64,000 nt of DNA from an uncultured Roseicyclus sp. (lineage in GTDB: Bacteria > Pseudomonadota > Alphaproteobacteria > Rhodobacterales > Rhodobacteraceae): contig CAKZPN010000042.1 of NCBI GenBank assembly GCA_937139335.1, positions 17,015 through 81,014 of the forward strand. The letters are read 5' to 3'. The notes beneath the pieces are model-generated. The model was not told where the DNA came from, made no database searches, and worked only from the letters and a program-made list of their open reading frames with translations. The first letter of the stretch is position 1. The number at the start of each line of letters is the position of its first letter. The position numbers were made by a program, and so were the translations under genes. Below, piece by piece: positions 9,577-19,693 of the stretch.

Positions 9577-10896
9577 TCAGCGCAGGATCGGCACCGGCAC
9601 CGCGCGCTTGCCCGCCGCGTCGAGGCCCGCGGGCCGCGGCCCGCCGGTCGCCCAGTCCAGCAACTCCACCGTGTGCACGATCGGAATGTCGGTGCCCGAC
9701 CCGATCTGCATCATGCAGCCGATGTTGCCCGCCGCGATGATGTCGGGGCGTGTCGCCTCCAGCGTCTCTACCTTGCGCGCCTTCAACTGCCCGGAAATCT
9801 CGGGCTGCATCAGGTTGTATGTGCCTGCCGAGCCGCAGCAGAGGTGACTGTCCACCGGCTCCACCACCTTGAAGCCGGCGCGCTTCAGCAGGTCCTTGGG
9901 ATAGGTCTTGATCTGCTGGCCGTGCTGCAAGGAACAGGCGGCGTGATAGGCGACCCTCGCCGTCATCGCGCCCGCGGGCAGCTCGAGTTTCATCAGCACT
10001 TCGGACACGTCCATGGCGATCTCGGCCACCGCCGCGGCCTCTGAAGCGAGTGCTTCATTGCGGAACATGTGCCCGTAATCCTTCACCGTCGTGCCGCAGC
10101 CGCTGGTGTTGATGACGATGGCATCCAGCCCCTCGCCCGCGATCTCGCCTGTCCAGGCCCGGATGTTCTTGGCGGCCGAGGCGTGGCTTTCCGCCGTCTT
10201 GCCCATGTGATGCGTAAGCGCCCCGCAACACCCCTGCCCTTCGGCGATCACCACGTCGCACCCCAGCCGCGTCAGCAGCCGGATCGTGGCGTCGTTGATG
10301 TCGGTGTTCAGCGCCCGCTGCGCGCAGCCGGTCATCAGCGCCACGCGCATCTTGCGCGGACCCTCGGCGCGAAATACCTGCGGCGCGTCGTTGGGGGACG
10401 GGGCCGGGATTACCTTCGGCGCCATCGCCAGCATCGCCTTCAGCCGCGCGTCCGGCATCAGGAACGACAGCGGCCGCCCGATCCGCGCGCCCCAGAGCGC
10501 GAGCCGGAACCGGCCGGGATAGGGCAAGGTCTTGGCGAGCACCCAGCGCAGCATCCGCTCGAAGACCGGCCGTCGATAGGTTTGCTCAATATACTCGCGG
10601 GCATGGTCCACCAGGTGCATGTAATGTACGCCCGAGGGGCAGGTGGTCATGCAGGCCAGGCACGACAGGCAGCGGTCGATGTGCTGCACCGTCTTCGCAT
10701 CGGCGGGGCGGCCTTTTTCGAGCATATCTTTTATAAGATAGATCCGCCCCCGCGGGCTGTCCAACTCATCGCCCAAGATCTGATAGGTCGGGCAGGTCGC
10801 GGTGCAGAACCCGCAATGAACGCAGGACCGCAGCACCTCGTTCGCGCGCGCGGTGGCGGGGTCAGCCAGTTGATCCGCTGTGAAATTCGTCTGCAT
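9577..10896 (-). CDS. glcF: Glycolate oxidase iron-sulfur subunit
   Basis: Two CxxCxxCxxxC clusters (CVHCGFCTATCP, CLSCLACMTTCP), CCG motifs; follows glcD and glcE. Confidence 0.95.
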   Translation of the reverse strand: MQTNFTADQLADPATARANEVLRSCVHCGFCTATCPTYQILGDELDSPRGRIYLIKDMLEKGRPADAKTVQHIDRCLSCLACMTTCPSGVHYMHLVDHAREYIEQTYRRPVFERMLRWVLAKTLPYPGRFRLALWGARIGRPLSFLMPDARLKAMLAMAPKVIPAPSPNDAPQVFRAEGPRKMRVALMTGCAQRALNTDINDATIRLLTRLGCDVVIAEGQGCCGALTHHMGKTAESHASAAKNIRAWTGEIAGEGLDAIVINTSGCGTTVKDYGHMFRNEALASEAAAVAEIAMDVSEVLMKLELPAGAMTARVAYHAACSLQHGQQIKTYPKDLLKRAGFKVVEPVDSHLCCGSAGTYNLMQPEISGQLKARKVETLEATRPDIIAAGNIGCMMQIGSGTDIPIVHTVELLDWATGGPRPAGLDAAGKRAVPVPILR

Positions 10897-10899
10897 CGC

Positions 10900-12018
10900 C
10901 TATCCCATCAGTCCGGGGTTCAGGATGCCGCGCGGGTCGAACTGCGCGCGCAGCCCCGCCGACAGGGCCGCGATCGGCGCCGCTTCCGGCTGGAACGGCG
11001 CGATCCGCGCCCGCGTCTCTTCCGACGCGCGGATCAGCGTGGCGTGGCCCGCGAAAGGCCCCAGTTTCGCGCGCAGGTCTGTGCCCTCGGGCACCAGGGC
11101 CCAGATCAGCCCGCCGCCCCAGTCGTAGACCACGTCGCCGCCGGTGCGCTTGGCGATATCTGGCCCGTCCGAAGGCTTCACCGAAATCCGCCAGACGTCG
11201 CCGGACCGCTCCGCGAACGCTGTCACGTCGCGAATGCGCCGCCACTCCTCCGCGACCGCCCCGGCATCCTCCTGCACCGAGACCGACCCGAACGGCGCCA
11301 TCACCTCGGCCAGCCGCCCGGCGCGGTAGGCCACGCTGGCGGCGAACCCCTCGATCCGCAGCAGCGTCACCGGCGCCGCGCCCGGCACATGCGCCGCCCC
11401 CGTCACCTCGAAGGGCGAGCCCAGCGCCGTCGCCATCGCCTCGACCGCCTGGTAGTCGCTCAATCCCGCGATCCGCACGCAGGCCGCCGTTTCGGGCGTG
11501 GGCAGCACCTTGAACGCCACCTCGGTCAGCACCCCCAGCGTCCCCCAGGACCCCGCCAGCAGTTTCACGAGGTCATAGCCGGTGACATTCTTCATCACCC
11601 GACCGCCGTTCTTCACCACGGTCCCGCGCCCGTCCACGAAGCGCACCCCGATGAGGCTGTCGCGCGCCGCTCCCGCCTGGATGCGCCGCGGACCCGAGAC
11701 ATTGGCCGCCACCACGCCACCGATCGTCGGCTCCCCCCCGGTGCCGAGCAGCGCGCGATGATCCATCGGCTCGAACGGCAGGCGCTGCCCTTCGCTGGCC
11801 AGCACCGCCTCCACCTCGTCAAGCCGCGTTCCAGCCTGCACCACCAGCGTCAATGCGCCGGGGTCGTGCAACACCACGCCCGACAGCCCCGCGACCGACA
11901 GCGCCTCCCCCGGCACCGGCCGGCCGACGGGCCGTGTGCCGCCGCCGACCACGCGCAGCGGTCCCGCGGCCCCCGCCACGATCTCGCTCAGCTCCGTCTC
12001 GGTCGCAGGACTCAGCAT
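10900..12018 (-). CDS. glcE: Glycolate oxidase FAD-binding subunit
   Basis: FAD-binding PCMH-like N-terminus, GGVVAANVSGPRR; between glcD and glcF. Confidence 0.93.
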   Translation of the reverse strand: MLSPATETELSEIVAGAAGPLRVVGGGTRPVGRPVPGEALSVAGLSGVVLHDPGALTLVVQAGTRLDEVEAVLASEGQRLPFEPMDHRALLGTGGEPTIGGVVAANVSGPRRIQAGAARDSLIGVRFVDGRGTVVKNGGRVMKNVTGYDLVKLLAGSWGTLGVLTEVAFKVLPTPETAACVRIAGLSDYQAVEAMATALGSPFEVTGAAHVPGAAPVTLLRIEGFAASVAYRAGRLAEVMAPFGSVSVQEDAGAVAEEWRRIRDVTAFAERSGDVWRISVKPSDGPDIAKRTGGDVVYDWGGGLIWALVPEGTDLRAKLGPFAGHATLIRASEETRARIAPFQPEAAPIAALSAGLRAQFDPRGILNPGLMG

Positions 12019-12100
12019 TCGGCCCGCTCCTTCTCTGTTTCACAAGTATCCTCGGGGGAGCGCGAGGGGGCAGACAGCCCCCTCGCACGGGTCGGCGCCG

Positions 12101-13546
12101 TCAGGCGGCGAAAGCCCTCTCGCGCCGCGCCCGCGATGCCGCCAGCGGAAACACCTTGGCGGGGTTCAGGAGCCACGCCGGGTCGAACACGTCCTTCACC
12201 CGCATCTGCGCCTCCAGATCCTCGGGCGCGAACTGCGTCGTCATCAGGTCGCGCTTCTCGATCCCCACACCGTGCTCGCCGGTGAGGCACCCGCCCACCT
12301 CGACGCAGAGCTTCAGGATGTCGGCCCCGAATGCCTCGCACAACTCCAGGTCGCCCGGCTTGTTGGCGTCGAACAGGATCAGCGGATGCATGTTGCCGTC
12401 GCCCGCATGGAACACGTTCGCTACGCCCAGCCCGTACTCCTTCGACATCTCGCCGATGCGCTTCAGCACGTAGGGCAGTTCCGACACCGGGATCGTTCCG
12501 TCGAGGCACATGTAATCGTTGATCTGCCCCATCGCCCCGAAGGCCGATTTCCGCCCCAGCCAGATCCGCCTGGCCTCGTCCTCCGACTGCGCCTCGCGCA
12601 GCTCGACCGGATTGTGGCGGCGCGCGATCTGCGTGATCAGGCCCAGCTGCGCGTCGATCTCGGCGGGCGAGCCCTCCACCTCCACGATGAGCAGCGCCTC
12701 GCACATCGGGTAGCCGGCCTTGGCGAAGGCCTCGCAGGCCTCGATGCAGGGGCGGTCCATGAACTCGATCGCGACCGGCAGCACGCCCGCCTTGATGATG
12801 TCCGAGACGCAGGCGCCCGCGACTTCGTTGGCGTCGAAGCCCATCAGCACGGGCCGCGCGCCCTCAGGCTTGCGCAGGATGCGCAGCGTGGCTTCCGTCA
12901 CCACGCCCAGCTGCCCCTCGGAGCCGCAGATCACGCCCAGCAGGTCATAGCCCGCCGCGTCGAGATGCGCGCCGCCGATCTCCATCACCTCGCCTGCCAT
13001 CGTCACCATCGTGACGCCCAGCAGGTTGTTCGTCGTCACCCCGTATTTCAGGCAATGCGCGCCACCCGAGTTCATCGCGATGTTGCCCGCGATGGCGCAG
13101 GCCAGCTGCGAGGACGGGTCGGGGGCGTAGAAGAAATCCTCCTGCTCGACCGCGCCGGTGACGCTCAGGTTGGTGCGTCCGGTCTGCACCCGGATCAGGC
13201 GGTTGTCGTAGTCGACCTCCAGCACGCGGGTCAGGCGCGAGACGCCGAGGATGACGCTGTCGGCTGTCGGCAGCGCGCCGCCCGCCAGCGACGTGCCCGA
13301 GCCGCGCGGCACCACCGGCACCCCCTCGGCGTGGCAGATCCGCAGCACCGCCGCGACTTCCTCGGTCGAGGCGGGCAGCGTGACGGCCAGCGGCGGGCAG
13401 CGGTAGGCGGTCAGCGCGTCGCATTCGTAGGCGCGCAGCTCCGCCTCGTCGTGAATCACCGCCGCAGCGGGCAGCGCTGCGCGGAGGCGGTCCACGATCT
13501 TGCTTTTGCGCGATAAAATCGCGGCGTCAGGTTCCGGCATCTCCAT
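12101..13546 (-). CDS. glcD: Glycolate oxidase subunit GlcD (FAD-linked)
   Basis: VPRGSGTSLAGGALP, AGNIAMNSGGAHCLKYGVT, GEHGVGIEKRDLM; start at MEMPEPDAAI, not the overlong ORF start. Confidence 0.95.
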   Translation of the reverse strand: MEMPEPDAAILSRKSKIVDRLRAALPAAAVIHDEAELRAYECDALTAYRCPPLAVTLPASTEEVAAVLRICHAEGVPVVPRGSGTSLAGGALPTADSVILGVSRLTRVLEVDYDNRLIRVQTGRTNLSVTGAVEQEDFFYAPDPSSQLACAIAGNIAMNSGGAHCLKYGVTTNNLLGVTMVTMAGEVMEIGGAHLDAAGYDLLGVICGSEGQLGVVTEATLRILRKPEGARPVLMGFDANEVAGACVSDIIKAGVLPVAIEFMDRPCIEACEAFAKAGYPMCEALLIVEVEGSPAEIDAQLGLITQIARRHNPVELREAQSEDEARRIWLGRKSAFGAMGQINDYMCLDGTIPVSELPYVLKRIGEMSKEYGLGVANVFHAGDGNMHPLILFDANKPGDLELCEAFGADILKLCVEVGGCLTGEHGVGIEKRDLMTTQFAPEDLEAQMRVKDVFDPAWLLNPAKVFPLAASRARRERAFAA

Positions 13547-13570
13547 GTCGCGATCTCCTCTCTCGCGCCA

Positions 13571-13593
13571 ATTGGTAAAGAAATATAACCAAT
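13571..13593. promoter_or_regulatory. Candidate operator upstream of glcD
   Basis: ATTGGT-N11-ACCAAT perfect inverted repeat about 25 bp upstream of the glcD start. Confidence 0.45.
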
Positions 13594-13672
13594 ATGGGTG
13601 TTTTGCAACGAATTTCCGCCTGAGACATTCGCGCACCTTGCGAAGAGGGAGCCAGCGGGCGCAAGTGCCGGC

Positions 13673-14083
13673 ATGGATTGGATCAAGGTTCTGCACCTGC
13701 TCGCCGTGCTCGGCTGGATGACCGGCATCTTTTCGGTGCCGCGCGCGATCATCTTCTGGAAGCGCGAACACGCCCGGCTGGGCGAGGTCGGGCCGACCGG
13801 CGACCTGACCATCCGCCTCTACCGCTTCTCGCTCGGGCTCGGCGTCATCGCCATTCTGACAGGCCTCTGGCTCGGCTGGTTCTGGGGCTATCCGCTCTGG
13901 GTCTGGACAAAGGCAGGCGTGGTGGCGTTGCTGGCCGCGCATTACGGCTGGACCGGGCGGCTGGTGCTGCGCGCCCGCAGGGGCGTCTTCACCGAAAGCG
14001 ACCTCTGGCTGCGCATCTTCAACGAGGTCAGCGTGCTGGGCGCCGTCGCGGTACTGTTCATCGTGGTGTTCAAGCCGTTCTGA
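13673..14083 (+). CDS. Integral membrane protein, CopD/HemJ-like
   Basis: MDWIKVLHLLAVLGWMTGIFSVPRAIIFWKRE; about 4 TM segments. Confidence 0.72.
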   Translation: MDWIKVLHLLAVLGWMTGIFSVPRAIIFWKREHARLGEVGPTGDLTIRLYRFSLGLGVIAILTGLWLGWFWGYPLWVWTKAGVVALLAAHYGWTGRLVLRARRGVFTESDLWLRIFNEVSVLGAVAVLFIVVFKPF

Positions 14084-14137
14084 CCGCTCACCAAGCTGTG
14101 ACGCACGACCAGGCGCAGGGCGGCTAGGCTGAGGCGC

Positions 14138-14497
14138 ATGAGATACGCACTCCTCGCCGCCGCCCTCGTCCTGCCCGGTCCCGCGCTGGCCGACCCCGCC
14201 CGCGTCGTCGCGGTCGAGGCCGTGCCGTCCCGAACCGGCTGGACCTTCCACGTGACGCTGGAACACGCCGATACCGGCTGGGACGACTACGCCGACGGCT
14301 GGCGGGTCGAAACCGCCGACGGCACGATCCTGGGCGAGCGCCCGCTGCTGCATCCCCATGTCGACGAGCAGCCCTTCACCCGGTCGCTTGCGGGAGTGAC
14401 CATTCCCGCGGGTCTGTCCGAGGTCGTGATCCGCGCCCGGACCAACGTGGAGGGATGGTCGGACGCCACCTCCGCGCCGGTGGCGATTTCGAGGTAG
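14138..14497 (+). CDS. Secreted hypothetical protein
   Basis: 119 aa with signal peptide MRYALLAAALVLPGPALA; no recognised domain. Confidence 0.65.
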   Translation: MRYALLAAALVLPGPALADPARVVAVEAVPSRTGWTFHVTLEHADTGWDDYADGWRVETADGTILGERPLLHPHVDEQPFTRSLAGVTIPAGLSEVVIRARTNVEGWSDATSAPVAISR

Positions 14498-14597
14498 CTC
14501 AGCGGCGTCCGCCGCGTGCGCGCCCCACAATCGCCACGCATTCGCCGCCTTGCGCTGGCAACCTCGCTCTCTTCAACCATCAGAGGGTGCTGCCGCG

Positions 14598-14822
14598 ATG
14601 CCCGTGCACCAGACCTATCGGAAGGCCAAACCCGTGGAGGCACCCCGCCGGTGTCACCGCTGCAACGGCACCGGCCAGGCGCCCTGCCGCGTCTGCGGCG
14701 GATCAGGCAAGCTGATGCGCGGAGCGGACCCGAACGGGCATCCGCTCTTCGGCCAGTGCGAAGGCTGTTTCGGACGCAAGATGGTCCGCTGCCAAACCTG
14801 CAACGGCCAGCTCTTCGTGTAG
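14598..14822 (+). CDS. Small DnaJ-type cysteine-rich zinc-finger protein
   Basis: CHRCNGTG, CRVCGGSG, CEGCFGRK, CQTCNGQ: four CxxC repeats in 74 aa. Confidence 0.75.
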   Translation: MPVHQTYRKAKPVEAPRRCHRCNGTGQAPCRVCGGSGKLMRGADPNGHPLFGQCEGCFGRKMVRCQTCNGQLFV

Positions 14823-14856
14823 CCCGTTGGGTGCGCCTCTCAAGGGCGCCCCTCCG

Positions 14857-16923
14857 TCAGCGCCGCCCTTCGCGCAGCCAGCCTGCGAGCGTCAGCGCCG
14901 CCGCCAGAAGCAGGAACAGCCAGGTCGCGATCAGCGGCGTCACGGTGACGTCGGTCGTGAGGTAAGCCTCGCGCGCGGTCAGCCCGATCCATCCACGGCC
15001 CGAGGCATTGCGACCTTCGGCCACCCGACGGATATCGGGCATGCCATCCTCCAGCCGCATCACGGCCCCGCCCAGCGGGTCGGCCAACGGCGCCAGCCGG
15101 TCGATCGAGGCGATGGTTTCCTCGAACTCGCGCGGCGCGGCCGGCCCCAGCGCGATGACGGTTTCCAGATCGCCCTCGGCCAGCCGGTAGAGACCCTGCT
15201 CGGTCCCGTCGATCTCGGCGGTGAAGCGGCCCGGCGCGGTTTCCTCCAGCACCATTTCGCTCTCGGTGCCGTCGGGCGCGGTGACGCGGAGCGCGCCGAC
15301 GCCATCGCCCAACGTGCGCCGGGTCACGCGGATGGTCTGGCCGTCGGCCGTGGCCACCAGCGCCTCTTCCTCCAGGTCGGGCTCGCCCATCATCCAGTGC
15401 GCCAGCCGTCGCAGCAGTTCCAGCTGCGGGCCGCCGCCCTCGTAGCCGCGATCCCAGAGCCAGGCGTGGTCGGAGGCCAGCAGCGCCACGCGCCCCTGCC
15501 CCACGCGGTCGAGCATCAACAGCGGCGCACCGCCGTTGCCGGTCATCACGGTCTGGCCAGATTGCGGCGTCACCTCGATCTGGCGCATCCAGCGGCCCCA
15601 GGGCTGGTCGCTGTCGGCCAGCGGCTCATGGGCGTCGGCCAGCCCCGCCGTCACCGGGTGGCGTTGGCCGAGGTCCGAGATCTCGGGCAGGAACGGCGCC
15701 TCGATCACCCGCGCGGTAGGCCGGCCCGGCAGGATATCGGCCAGCGGCGTGCGGTAGAGCGAGGCGGCCGAAGCATAATCCGGCCCCGCCGCCAGGAGCA
15801 GCGCCCCCCCATCCTCGACGTAGCGGCGGATGTTGTCGATGTAGAGCATCGGCAGGATGCCGCGGCGCTGGTAGCGGTCGAAGATGATCAGGTCGAAATC
15901 ATCGACCGATTCCATGAACAGCTCGCGGGTCGGGAAGGCGATCAGCGACAGCTCGGTCACCGGCACGCCGTCCTGCCGGTCCGGCGGGCGCAGGATGGTG
16001 AAATGCACAAGATCGACGGACGGGTCGGATTTCAGCAGGTTGCGCCAGGTGCGCTGGCCCGGATGCGGCTCGCCCGACACCAGCAGCACCGACAGCCGGT
16101 CGCGGATACCGTTGATCTGCACCACGGCGGCATTGTTGCGGTCGGTCAGCTCATCTTCGGCCTCGGGCACGGTGAACTGCACCACGTTCTGGCCCGCATG
16201 GTCCAGCGTCAGTGGCAGTTGCAGTGTCTCGTTCGTGGGCACGGTGAAGGTCATCGACACGCCGCCGTCGATCGCGATCGCGATCTCGGCCCGACCGGAA
16301 AGGCCCGCGGGCACCGCGCCCTGGTCCTCGATCCTCAGCGTCATCATCAGCTCTTCGCCGATAATCCCGAAGGCCGGCGCTGTCTCGATCACCAGCCGCC
16401 GGTCCCAGTCGCTGTCGCGCCCGGTGATCAGCGCGTGCAGCGGCGCGGGCAGGTCGGGCACCAGTTGCGCGTCGTGCAACTGCCCGTCGGTGACGAGGAT
16501 GGCGCCGGCGATGCGCGCGCGCGGTTCCTCGGCCAGCATCCGGTTCAGCTCCGCCATCAGGAGCGTGCCGGCGTTGTCGGGCGCGTCGGCCACGGTGGAG
16601 ACGCGCATTTCCATCCCCAGCGCCGCGATCTCGGTCTCCAGCGCCTCGAGCGCCTCCGCCGTCTGGTCGGGACGGTCCGAGATGCGCTGGCTGGCCGAGG
16701 CGTCAGTCACGACCAGCACGATGTCGGTCATCGGCTCGCGTTCTTCGGACTGGAGCGAGGGGTTCAGCAGCGCGGCCAGCAACGCCGCGGAGGCCAGCAG
16801 GCGGAACGGCCAGCCGGATAGCCTGCGCCAGAGTGCCAGCGCCACGATCATCAGCGTCGCCGCGCCCAGCGCCCAGATAACGGCCATCGGCAGGAGCGGA
16901 TCGAAGAGGATGGTCTGTTCCAT
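14857..16923 (-). CDS. Large membrane protein of the MoxR/DUF58 cluster (glutamine-amidotransferase-like)
   Basis: 688 aa with N- and C-terminal TM segments; stop adjacent to the next gene of the cluster. Confidence 0.78.
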   Translation of the reverse strand: MEQTILFDPLLPMAVIWALGAATLMIVALALWRRLSGWPFRLLASAALLAALLNPSLQSEEREPMTDIVLVVTDASASQRISDRPDQTAEALEALETEIAALGMEMRVSTVADAPDNAGTLLMAELNRMLAEEPRARIAGAILVTDGQLHDAQLVPDLPAPLHALITGRDSDWDRRLVIETAPAFGIIGEELMMTLRIEDQGAVPAGLSGRAEIAIAIDGGVSMTFTVPTNETLQLPLTLDHAGQNVVQFTVPEAEDELTDRNNAAVVQINGIRDRLSVLLVSGEPHPGQRTWRNLLKSDPSVDLVHFTILRPPDRQDGVPVTELSLIAFPTRELFMESVDDFDLIIFDRYQRRGILPMLYIDNIRRYVEDGGALLLAAGPDYASAASLYRTPLADILPGRPTARVIEAPFLPEISDLGQRHPVTAGLADAHEPLADSDQPWGRWMRQIEVTPQSGQTVMTGNGGAPLLMLDRVGQGRVALLASDHAWLWDRGYEGGGPQLELLRRLAHWMMGEPDLEEEALVATADGQTIRVTRRTLGDGVGALRVTAPDGTESEMVLEETAPGRFTAEIDGTEQGLYRLAEGDLETVIALGPAAPREFEETIASIDRLAPLADPLGGAVMRLEDGMPDIRRVAEGRNASGRGWIGLTAREAYLTTDVTVTPLIATWLFLLLAAALTLAGWLREGRR

Positions 16924-16924
16924 G

Positions 16925-19693
16925 CTACTGCCCCAGCCGGTCGAGCAGGTCGGGCACGTGCACCTGGTCGGATTTGTAGTTGCCCGACAGCACGTACATC
17001 ACGAGGTTGATGCCGAAGCGCAGCGCGATCTCGCGCTGGCGTTCGCCGGTGGCGCCGCGACCCACGGGCAGCACGGGGCGGCCGGCCTCGTCCTGCGCCC
17101 AGGCGGCGGCCCAGTCGTTGCCGCCGATCAGCACCGGGGTGACGCCGTCGTTGAGGTTGCGGAACGGCATCCCCTCGACCATCTCGGCGTCCGGCGGCGC
17201 AGCCTCGACCCAGACATCGCGGCTGAGGTGGCGACCGGGGAAATCCTGGAGCAGGTAGAAGGTGCGCGTGACGATGTGATCCGGCGGGATCGGTTCGAGC
17301 GGCGGGATGTCGAGCGGGGCTGCCAGCGCGCGCAGCCGCCGTCCCTCGGGCGTGCCAGAGCCGAAGCCGCCGATATGTGCGTCGCGGGTGTCGAACACGA
17401 TCATTCCGCCCGACCGCAGGTAGTCGTTGAGGCGGCGATAGGCGGCGGAGGACGGCATCGGCTGGTCGGCGGTGACGGGCCAGTAGAGCAACGGGAAGAA
17501 CGCCAGCTCGTCCTGTTCCAGGTCGACGCCGATGGGCGGGGCAGGCTCCACCGAGGTGCGTTGCCAGAGCGTGTTCGACAGGCCCTGAAGCCCGGCGCGC
17601 GAGATCTCGTCGATCTGCGCGTCGCCGGTCAGGACATAGGCCAGCGTCACCTCGGAGGTCGCGAGCAGCGCGCGCGCGTCCTCCGGGCTGAGTGTGGTGT
17701 TCACCTGCGCCTCCGCCCCCTGCGGCAGGGTCAGGACGAGGGCGAGGATCGCCGCGCCGCGCGTGAGGCCCGACAACCGACCGGCGAGCCAGAGAGCGGC
17801 GAGCGCGTCGATCAGCAGCAGAACCAGCGCGGCTGTCAGGAACGCCGCCATCAGGTCGGTGGGAGCGATCACGCTCATCCCCTCGACCGGCACGCTGGCG
17901 GGCCAGCTTGCGGGGGTCAGCACCGTTTCGGCGGTGATGACATTGCGCGCGATCCGCCGGTCGCCTCCTTCGTAGAGACCCGGCAACAGGTCCGCCGACA
18001 GCGGCGCCTCGGCCAGCAGCGCGCCCTCGACCCCCGGCCGCGTGCCGGCGTCTCGCAGGGTGCCGAAGCCGTCCAGCACCTCGTCCGGCGTCCAGACCGT
18101 GCCTTCGAGATCCTCGGCATCTGGCGTGGACGGACGGGTGGAGACGGCCAACCGCTCCAGCATCTGCACGAAGAGCCCCGAGAGCGGCAGGCTCGACCAG
18201 TCGGCGTTCGCCGTGACGTGGAACAGCACGACCGACCCCTGCCCATGCGCCGCGCGCGTGACCAGCGGCGTGCCGTCGGTGAGCGAGGCGATGGTGCGCG
18301 CCGCAAGCTCCGGGTCGGGCTGCGCCATCACCTGCGCGCTGATCTGCACGTCCTCGGGGATGGCGAGGCCGAAAAAGGGCGAGCTGTCGGGGAACGGTCG
18401 AAGCTGTTTCGGCTCGCCCCAGCTCATCGCGCCGCCGACGCTGCGGCCACCTTCGCGCAGTCGCACCGGCATCAGTGGGCCTGCCGCATCGCGCGCTGTG
18501 TCCGAGGCTGCAAGCCGCGGCCCGGCGAAGCGCACCAGAAGCCCGCCACGATCGACCCAGTCTGTCAGCCCCTCTTCCTCTTCCGGCGAAAGCGTCGCGA
18601 TATCGGCGAGGATGATGACATCGGGGCTGGCCAGCAGCATGTCGGTCAGCGCGCCTTCCATCAGGTCGGCGGTCGGCTCCAACGCCTGGCGCAGGTAGTG
18701 CAATGGCGACAGCAGCGCCTGCTGCTCGTCGCTGGCCCCGCCCGCGATCAGCGCGACCTGCCGCCGTTGCAGCGCGTCGTCGGTCAGGGTGACGGTGCCC
18801 GCGCCACGGATGCCCGCGACCTCGAACCGGGTGATGCGGTTGCGCAACTCGGGCGGGAGGTCGAACTCGGCCTCCGCTTCCGTCGCGCCGGCCTCGAACA
18901 CGGCATCGGCGCGGGCGAGGTCGCGCGGGATGCCGGCGGGGTCGAGGCCGTGGGCGATGACCTCGAGGGATAGCGGTGTATCTGCGCCCAACCGCGTCAG
19001 GGTGGCCCGCACCAAGCCATCCTCGTAGCGCGGCGGCGCCAGCGCGAGGATGTCGCGCGCGCCCTGGAACACGGAGAGCGGCCCGAGGTCCCTCAGCGCC
19101 GCAGTCAGGTCGTCGCGCCCGTCATGGTCGAGGCCATCAGCGATCCAGTAGGTTTCCAGCGGCCCCTCCAGTCCCTCGGCCCAGTCGGTCGCCGCGGCAA
19201 GGTCGGGGGCGTAGGGCGCGGGCGCCAGCGAGGGCAGACGGGGCTCCCAGGCGTTGGCCGACTGCAACGGCAAGTCGCCGGGCGGCAGGTCGGTCAGCTG
19301 CACCAGCGCCACCGGTCGCCCGGCGCGCGAGGCTTCCTCGAGCAGCAGGCCCGCGCGCTCCACCCGGTCCGACCAGTCGCGGGCCGAGGCCCAGGAGGCG
19401 TCCATCAGGATCAGCAGCGGCCCCGTGCCGGTGCGCGCAGTCTGCGGGTTCAGCACCGGGCCGGCGAAACCGATGATCGCCGCCGCCAAAGCCGCCATCC
19501 GCAGAAGCAACAGCCACCACGGCGTCTTGTCGGTCTGGCTGTCGTCGTCCTTCAGACCCAGCAACAGCGCCACGCCCGGAAACCGCCGCCGGATCGGCGC
19601 GGGCGGCACCGCGCGCAGAATCCACCACAGCACCGGCAGCGCGATCAGCGCGACAAGCAGCAGGGGAGTTGCGAAGGCGAGATTGCCGATCAT
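16925..19693 (-). CDS. BatA-N-terminal/DUF4159-like membrane protein
   Basis: N-term FATPLLLVALIALPVLWWILRAVPPAPIRRRFP (BatA/aerotolerance-like); C-term DYLRSGGMIVFDTRD...; overlaps DUF58 gene by 1 bp. Confidence 0.83.
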   Translation of the reverse strand: MIGNLAFATPLLLVALIALPVLWWILRAVPPAPIRRRFPGVALLLGLKDDDSQTDKTPWWLLLLRMAALAAAIIGFAGPVLNPQTARTGTGPLLILMDASWASARDWSDRVERAGLLLEEASRAGRPVALVQLTDLPPGDLPLQSANAWEPRLPSLAPAPYAPDLAAATDWAEGLEGPLETYWIADGLDHDGRDDLTAALRDLGPLSVFQGARDILALAPPRYEDGLVRATLTRLGADTPLSLEVIAHGLDPAGIPRDLARADAVFEAGATEAEAEFDLPPELRNRITRFEVAGIRGAGTVTLTDDALQRRQVALIAGGASDEQQALLSPLHYLRQALEPTADLMEGALTDMLLASPDVIILADIATLSPEEEEGLTDWVDRGGLLVRFAGPRLAASDTARDAAGPLMPVRLREGGRSVGGAMSWGEPKQLRPFPDSSPFFGLAIPEDVQISAQVMAQPDPELAARTIASLTDGTPLVTRAAHGQGSVVLFHVTANADWSSLPLSGLFVQMLERLAVSTRPSTPDAEDLEGTVWTPDEVLDGFGTLRDAGTRPGVEGALLAEAPLSADLLPGLYEGGDRRIARNVITAETVLTPASWPASVPVEGMSVIAPTDLMAAFLTAALVLLLIDALAALWLAGRLSGLTRGAAILALVLTLPQGAEAQVNTTLSPEDARALLATSEVTLAYVLTGDAQIDEISRAGLQGLSNTLWQRTSVEPAPPIGVDLEQDELAFFPLLYWPVTADQPMPSSAAYRRLNDYLRSGGMIVFDTRDAHIGGFGSGTPEGRRLRALAAPLDIPPLEPIPPDHIVTRTFYLLQDFPGRHLSRDVWVEAAPPDAEMVEGMPFRNLNDGVTPVLIGGNDWAAAWAQDEAGRPVLPVGRGATGERQREIALRFGINLVMYVLSGNYKSDQVHVPDLLDRLGQ

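Noticed and set aside
10069-12285. 738-aa plus-strand ORF
   Set aside because: Antisense to glcF/glcE; composition is a reverse-complement artefact.
13547-14530. N-terminal extension of the glcD ORF to 14530
   Set aside because: Antisense to the CopD-like and secreted-protein genes; GlcD homology begins near MEMPEPD.
15884-18973. 1029-aa plus-strand ORF
   Set aside because: Antisense to the BatA-like membrane protein cluster; serine/arginine-rich shadow ORF.
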